Assembly: GCA_002403455.1 (NCBI GenBank)
Contig: DHHV01000146.1
Span: 7,691 to 16,631, forward strand
Length of the DNA stretch: 8,941 nucleotides
DNA from: Hyphomonadaceae bacterium UBA4763
GTDB lineage: Bacteria; Pseudomonadota; Alphaproteobacteria; Caulobacterales; Aquidulcibacteraceae
Reading direction: 5' to 3'
Under the pieces are notes generated by a model. The model was not told where the DNA came from. It saw nothing but the letters and a program-made list of their open reading frames with translations, and searched no databases. Shown here in pieces: positions 6,056 through 8,941 of the stretch (positions are counted from its first letter, which is position 1; every line of letters starts with the position of its first letter). The translations under genes were made by a program, and so were the position numbers.

Positions 6056-7362
6056 GCAACGCCAAGCGCCTCGTAAATCGGGAACCGCGCGGTCAACGCC
6101 TTGGCGCGGGCGCGGATCTCGGCCTCGCGGCTCGGCTCGCCCTCGGGATGGGCGGCCAGCATCTCAACGGTTTCGAGGATCAAGCGCGCGACCTCTTCGA
6201 ACGCATAGCGATCAAAACCGCGCGTCGTGCAGGCCGGCGAGCCGATGCGAATGCCCGACGTAATGGTCGGCTTTTGCGTATCAAACGGCACCGAGTTCTT
6301 GTTGCACGTGATATAGCAACGCTCAAGCGCGGCTTCGGCCTGCGCGCCGGTAACGCCCTTGGGCCGCAGATCGATCAGCGCCAAATGCGTATCGGTGCCG
6401 CCGGAGGCGACCGCCAAGCCCCCATCGACGCAAGCTTGCGCCATGGCGGCGGCGTTTTCGATCACGGCTTGGCAATAGACGCGAAATTCCGGCGACAGGG
6501 CTTCGCCAAAGGCAGCGGCCTTGGCGGCGATCACATGCATCAGCGGTCCGCCTTGCAAGCCCGGAAAGATCGCCGAATTGAACTTCTTGGCAAGGTCCGC
6601 CTCATTGGTGAGGATCATGCCGCCGCGCGGGCCGCGCAAGGTCTTGTGCGTCGTCGTTGTCACGACATGCGCGTGATCGAGCGGATTGGGATAGACCCCG
6701 CCGGCGACCAGCCCGGCGAAATGGGCCATGTCGACCATGAAATAGGCGCCAACCTCATCGGCGATTTGCCGAAACGCCGCAAAATCGATGATCCGCGAAT
6801 AGGCCGACCCGCCCGCCAAAATCATTTTCGGCCGATGTTCGCGCGCCAAATCGCGCACCTCGTCAAGATCGATACGATGATCCGCGCGCCGTACGCCGTA
6901 ATGAACGGGCCGGAACCATTTGCCGGACTGGTTGGGCGCCGCGCCATGCGTCAAATGCCCGCCGGCGTCGAGCCCCATGCCGAGAAACACATCGCCCGGC
7001 TGCATCAACGCCAAGAACACGCCCTGATTGGCCTGGCTGCCCGAATGCGGTTGGACATTGGCGTAATTGCAGCGAAACAGCGCTTTCGCCCGCTCGATCG
7101 CCAGATTTTCGGCCAAATCGATAAAGGCGCAGCCGCCATAATAGCGCTTGCCGGGATAGCCTTCGGCATATTTGTTGGTGAGGATCGAGCCCTGCGCCTC
7201 GAGCACCGCGCGCGAGACGATGTTCTCCGAGGCGATCAACTCGATATGCTGCTGTTGGCGCTCCGCCTCCAGCCCAATGGCCCGCGCGAGCTCGGGGTCC
7301 GACAGGCCAAGGCTATGGCCGAAAAACTCGTGAGCGCCTGAAAGGCCGCGATCACCATCCAT
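6052..7362 (-). CDS. glyA: Serine hydroxymethyltransferase
   Basis: PLP enzyme that interconverts serine and glycine while loading tetrahydrofolate with a one-carbon unit; cytoplasmic and usually a homodimer or tetramer. The 436 residues include ELIASENIVS (41-50), NKYAEGYPGKRYYGG (63-77), GGHLTHG (134-140), the cofactor-contacting VDMAHFAGLVAGG (210-222), the Schiff-base lysine Lys240 in TTTTHKTLRGPRGG, and TSGIRIGSPACTTRGF (368-383), whose first Arg binds the substrate carboxylate. The N-terminus runs some ten residues longer than many homologues. The start ATG 7362 is backed by AGAGGAG 7 nt upstream. This is the first gene of the minus-strand run, so the divergent region to its right probably holds the main promoter. 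Its 3' end overlaps nrdR. It links the cluster to folate, which folP at the far end helps make. Confidence 0.97.
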   Translation of the reverse strand: MDGDRGLSGAHEFFGHSLGLSDPELARAIGLEAERQQQHIELIASENIVSRAVLEAQGSILTNKYAEGYPGKRYYGGCAFIDLAENLAIERAKALFRCNYANVQPHSGSQANQGVFLALMQPGDVFLGMGLDAGGHLTHGAAPNQSGKWFRPVHYGVRRADHRIDLDEVRDLAREHRPKMILAGGSAYSRIIDFAAFRQIADEVGAYFMVDMAHFAGLVAGGVYPNPLDHAHVVTTTTHKTLRGPRGGMILTNEADLAKKFNSAIFPGLQGGPLMHVIAAKAAAFGEALSPEFRVYCQAVIENAAAMAQACVDGGLAVASGGTDTHLALIDLRPKGVTGAQAEAALERCYITCNKNSVPFDTQKPTITSGIRIGSPACTTRGFDRYAFEEVARLILETVEMLAAHPEGEPSREAEIRARAKALTARFPIYEALGVA

Positions 7363-7369
7363 GTTTTGG

Positions 7370-7376
7370 CTCCTCT
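7370..7376 (-). promoter_or_regulatory. Strong ribosome binding site of glyA
   Basis: AGAGGAG on the minus strand with 7 nt to the ATG at 7362. It is the best Shine-Dalgarno match in the window and fixes the glyA start. Confidence 0.85.
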
Positions 7377-7583
7377 TTGCGCTCTATTAGCAAGGGGGCG
7401 TTCGCCGAACAATGGCCTGCGCCGGCGTTTCATCGGGCGCCTGCACGTGCGCGAACCGTCTGGCTCCAAATAAGCCTCATGTTTCCCAGAAAATAACAGC
7501 GCAAGGCTGATCATCCAATAGATCGGCTCAGTGCTATCCCAGGAGAAACAATTTCACAGCGGATTTTTTACTAACACAGATGC

Positions 7584-7612
7584 TTGCATCGGCGGGAGTA
7601 AACGACTATACC
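7584..7612 (+). promoter_or_regulatory. Sigma-70-like promoter of the mucR-type gene
   Basis: TTGCAT (7584-7589, 4 of 6 matches to TTGACA) and TATACC (7607-7612, 4 of 6 to TATAAT) are separated by exactly 17 nt. Six T just upstream (7564-7569) could help as an AT-rich UP region. Transcription would start near 7619-7620, leaving a leader of about 53 nt that contains the inverted repeat. Confidence 0.6.
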
Positions 7613-7621
7613 AAGTTAGGC

Positions 7622-7652
7622 GGTTTGATTCTTCTGACCGTCCAATCAAACC
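7622..7652 (+). repeat. Perfect 9-bp inverted repeat in the mucR leader (operator or RNA hairpin)
   Basis: GGTTTGATT (7622-7630) and AATCAAACC (7644-7652) are exact reverse complements with a 13-nt spacer, so arm centres are 22 bp apart, about two helical turns. The repeat starts just after the predicted transcription start and ends 20 nt before the mucR ATG. That placement suits an operator for a dimeric repressor, including self-repression, or a hairpin in the 5' untranslated RNA. No T-run follows, so it is not a terminator. Confidence 0.75.
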
Positions 7653-7663
7653 AAGTCTAGTCC

Positions 7664-7667
7664 GAGG
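7664..7667 (+). promoter_or_regulatory. Ribosome binding site of the mucR-type gene
   Basis: GAGG with 5 nt to the ATG at 7673. It supports that start codon; the inverted repeat ends 11 nt before it. Confidence 0.65.
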
Positions 7668-7672
7668 CAGAG

Positions 7673-8107
7673 ATGAAAGACGAAAATCACGATAATTTTT
7701 CCGCAGCGCAAGACGTTTTGGAGATGACGACGGAGATCGTTTCCTCGTTCGTCGCCAACAACCCATTGCCGGCGGATCACGTTCCGGATTTGATTCGCAG
7801 CGTGTATAAAACCATCTGGGACATCAATGCGAGCCCGGCTGAAAAAACCCAAGAGCGCCAGAAACCGGCGATCGCCGTCAACAAATCGGTGACCGACGAC
7901 TACATCGTTTGCCTGGAAGACGGCAAGAAATTGAAAATGCTCAAGCGCTATTTGCGCTCGAATTTCGACATGACCCCGGACGAATATCGCAAGAAGTGGA
8001 ATCTTCCGGCAGATTATCCGATGGTTGCGCCGAATTACGCGCAAAAACGCTCGGATTTCGCCAAGCAAATCGGTCTTGGCAAAGGCGTTCGTCGCCGCAA
8101 CGGCTAA
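7673..8107 (+). CDS. mucR: MucR/Ros family transcriptional regulator lacking both zinc-binding histidines
   Basis: MucR/Ros proteins are alphaproteobacterial DNA-binding regulators, often autoregulated and H-NS-like in binding AT-rich DNA, that control surface polysaccharide, motility and host interaction genes. The 144 residues have the N-terminal oligomerisation region (about 12-50, including VLEMTTEIVSSFVANNP) and the C-terminal DNA-binding domain (about 70-137) with VTDDYIVCLEDGKKLKMLKR (73-92), TPDEYRKKWNLPADYPMVAP (101-120), NYAQKRSDFAKQIGLGK (121-137) and a basic tail. In the zinc site Cys80 and Asp83 are present. The two His expected at the LKRHL and TH positions are Tyr93 and Asn97. 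Some Mesorhizobium Ros homologues are known to fold without zinc, so this may still bind DNA. Its GC content appears lower than the neighbouring operon. Family membership is firm; its targets are unknown. Confidence 0.93.
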   Translation: MKDENHDNFSAAQDVLEMTTEIVSSFVANNPLPADHVPDLIRSVYKTIWDINASPAEKTQERQKPAIAVNKSVTDDYIVCLEDGKKLKMLKRYLRSNFDMTPDEYRKKWNLPADYPMVAPNYAQKRSDFAKQIGLGKGVRRRNG

Positions 8108-8117
8108 GGACGAGATA

Positions 8118-8159
8118 AGCGCGCCGACCTGACGCCTCACGCCGGTCGGCGCGTTGTTT
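8118..8159 (+). terminator. Rho-independent terminator after the mucR-type gene
   Basis: CGCGCCGACC (8120-8129) and GGTCGGCGCG (8144-8153) form a perfect 10-bp stem. G-T and A-T pairs at 8119/8154 and 8118/8155 extend it, around a 14-nt loop. TTGTTT (8154-8159) follows as an imperfect T-run. It lies just past the mucR stop and separates that gene from the peroxiredoxin-like gene. Confidence 0.8.
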
Positions 8160-8226
8160 CGCATCGTTTTCATGCATGCGCGAAAATAGGATGGCGATTC
8201 GGCGCCGTTCCTGTATTCAATGAGCC

Positions 8227-8928
8227 ATGGTTGATCTTGGCGCACTCAATCCAAAATTTGAGCCGATCGTCGCGCGGATCTACGCGAATCTCCCTGATTT
8301 GGCTGTCGCCATCGAGGCGTTTGTTGCGCGGCTGACGGCGGCGGAGGTCGGGATCGGCGCTCTGGGTCTTGGCGAGACCTTTCCTGACGCCATGCTTCCC
8401 GACGTCGACGGGCGTTTGCGGCGCTTGGCGGAGGTGACGGCCGGCCGGCCAAGCGTGATCGCCTTCCTGCGCGGCCATTGGTGCCCGTTTTGCCGAACCT
8501 ATTTCGCCGCGCTCGCCCAAGCGCGAGACCTGCTGGCCCGCCAAACGGGGGCGGATATGGGCGCGTTCGTCGCGATCACGCCGGAGCTGTCCAGCTTCGC
8601 CCGCAATTTGAGCCAAAGCCCGAACGACATCGTGCTGAGCGATATCGGCAATGGATTTGCCGCCTCTCTCGGGCTCGCGGTCGCGATTGACGAGAATCTG
8701 GCGCGCCTGTTGTCCGAGGATGGCGATGATGTGCCGCTTTATCAGGGCGAAGCCAGTTGGATCGTGCCGATCCCGGCGACCTTTGTGCTCGACGGCGAAA
8801 TGCGCGTTTTGGAGCGCCATGTCGATCCGGATTATCGCAAACGGATGGATTTGAGCCGGCTTAGCCGGTTGATCGAAGCAGCGTCCTATCCCGCGGGCGC
8901 GGCGGCGCGGCGTGACGCAGCAGATTAA
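8227..8928 (+). CDS. Peroxiredoxin-like (AhpC/TSA, redoxin domain) protein
   Basis: Thioredoxin-fold protein of 233 residues in the peroxiredoxin-like AhpC/TSA group, probably a cytoplasmic thiol peroxidase or disulfide reductase; the exact substrate is not known. After a helical N-terminal segment (about 1-45) comes GETFPDAMLPDVDGR (49-63), then the redox centre IAFLRGHWCPFCRTYF (78-93), with Cys86 and Cys89 as a CxxC pair, then FVAITPE (114-120), VLSDIGNGFAASLG (136-149) and PIPATFVLDG (181-190) with the cis-Pro region. HVDPDYRKRM (198-207) matches the family's usual C-terminal part. These two are the only cysteines. No signal peptide or membrane segment is visible. ATG 8227 is the first in-frame start after a TGA at 8221, with no clear Shine-Dalgarno. 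Terminator position suggests its own promoter, which I could not identify. Confidence 0.85.
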   Translation: MVDLGALNPKFEPIVARIYANLPDLAVAIEAFVARLTAAEVGIGALGLGETFPDAMLPDVDGRLRRLAEVTAGRPSVIAFLRGHWCPFCRTYFAALAQARDLLARQTGADMGAFVAITPELSSFARNLSQSPNDIVLSDIGNGFAASLGLAVAIDENLARLLSEDGDDVPLYQGEASWIVPIPATFVLDGEMRVLERHVDPDYRKRMDLSRLSRLIEAASYPAGAAARRDAAD

Positions 8929-8941
8929 AGAGGGCCGCCGC

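Larger units (their letters stand above)
7363..7672. other. Divergent glyA / mucR intergenic region
   Basis: 310 nt without a credible gene. The glyA-proximal half is GC-rich with several short dyads: GTTCGCCGAAC (7400-7410), the palindrome GCACGTGC (7443-7450) and GGCG/CGCC pairs that could fold in a glyA leader. I see no clear sigma-70 promoter for glyA and no riboswitch class I can recognise. The mucR-proximal half (about 7480-7672) is more AT-rich, with GAAACAATTTC (7544-7554), six T (7564-7569), the mucR promoter and the 9-bp inverted repeat. AT-rich DNA with T-runs and TA steps is the sort MucR/Ros proteins bind, so autoregulation and control of glyA from here are both possible but inferred. 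Confidence 0.6.

Noticed and set aside
6148..7341. Long plus-strand open frame (397 codons) opposite glyA.
   Set aside because: It mirrors glyA, which has complete family motifs; the antisense product is Arg/Gly/Ala-rich with no recognisable domain. Similar antisense frames opposite the helicase, ribBX and folP were dropped for the same reason.
7547..7558. A 12-mer (AACAATTTCACA) identical to part of the E. coli lac operator/leader, which could suggest vector sequence.
   Set aside because: The match stops on both sides and the flanks differ from lac; a 12-base match in AT-rich intergenic DNA is plausible by chance.
7580..7660. Small open frame of 26 codons between glyA and mucR.
   Set aside because: It has no ribosome binding site and overlaps the predicted promoter and inverted repeat, which explain the sequence better.
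8191..8223. Ten-codon open frame, in the same frame as the peroxiredoxin-like gene and ending at TGA 3 nt before its ATG.
   Set aside because: No properly spaced Shine-Dalgarno and no family homology in the peptide; readthrough of the TGA is not supported.

Overview
The window looks like chromosomal DNA from a GC-rich alphaproteobacterium. The main evidence is a MucR/Ros-family regulator, a RibB protein fused to a degenerate GTP cyclohydrolase II domain (the RibBX type described in rhizobia and relatives), and the gene order glyA-nrdR-ribD-ribE-ribB(X)-ribH-nusB. I cannot assign a genus. Base composition is roughly two-thirds G+C by eye, with AT-rich islands only in a few non-coding spots.

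The left 7.4 kb is one long minus-strand gene run, read from about 7362 down to position 1: glyA, nrdR, a reductase-only ribD, ribE, ribBX, ribH, nusB, a Pif1-like helicase and folP, which is cut by the window edge. Most junctions are overlaps or very short gaps (ATGA at glyA/nrdR and ribH/nusB, a possible ATAG at nrdR/ribD, 8 nt at ribE/ribBX). This suggests one transcription unit with translational coupling. Two larger gaps carry visible signals. The ribD-ribE gap has two overlapping TATAAT hexamers. The ribBX-ribH gap has a GC stem followed by TTTTT, which reads as a terminator or attenuator. The theme is one-carbon/folate metabolism (GlyA, FolP), flavin synthesis and nucleotide/RNA control (NrdR, NusB).

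The riboflavin set is incomplete. It encodes the pyrimidine reductase, DHBP synthase, lumazine synthase and riboflavin synthase. The RibD deaminase domain is absent and the GTP cyclohydrolase II domain has lost its zinc cysteines. The first two steps of the GTP branch must therefore be supplied from elsewhere.

A 310-nt divergent intergenic region (7363-7672) separates glyA from a plus-strand MucR/Ros-type gene. That gene has a good sigma-70-like promoter and a perfect 9-bp inverted repeat just before its start codon. The MucR protein keeps the Cys and Asp of the zinc site but has Tyr and Asn in place of the two His. A strong hairpin terminator follows it, then a peroxiredoxin-like gene that closes the window.

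No mobile elements, CRISPR arrays, tRNA or rRNA genes were recognised. Most of the window is ordinary housekeeping sequence. The points of interest are the domain losses, the unusual start codons and the intergenic regulatory signals; I saw no wholly new system.
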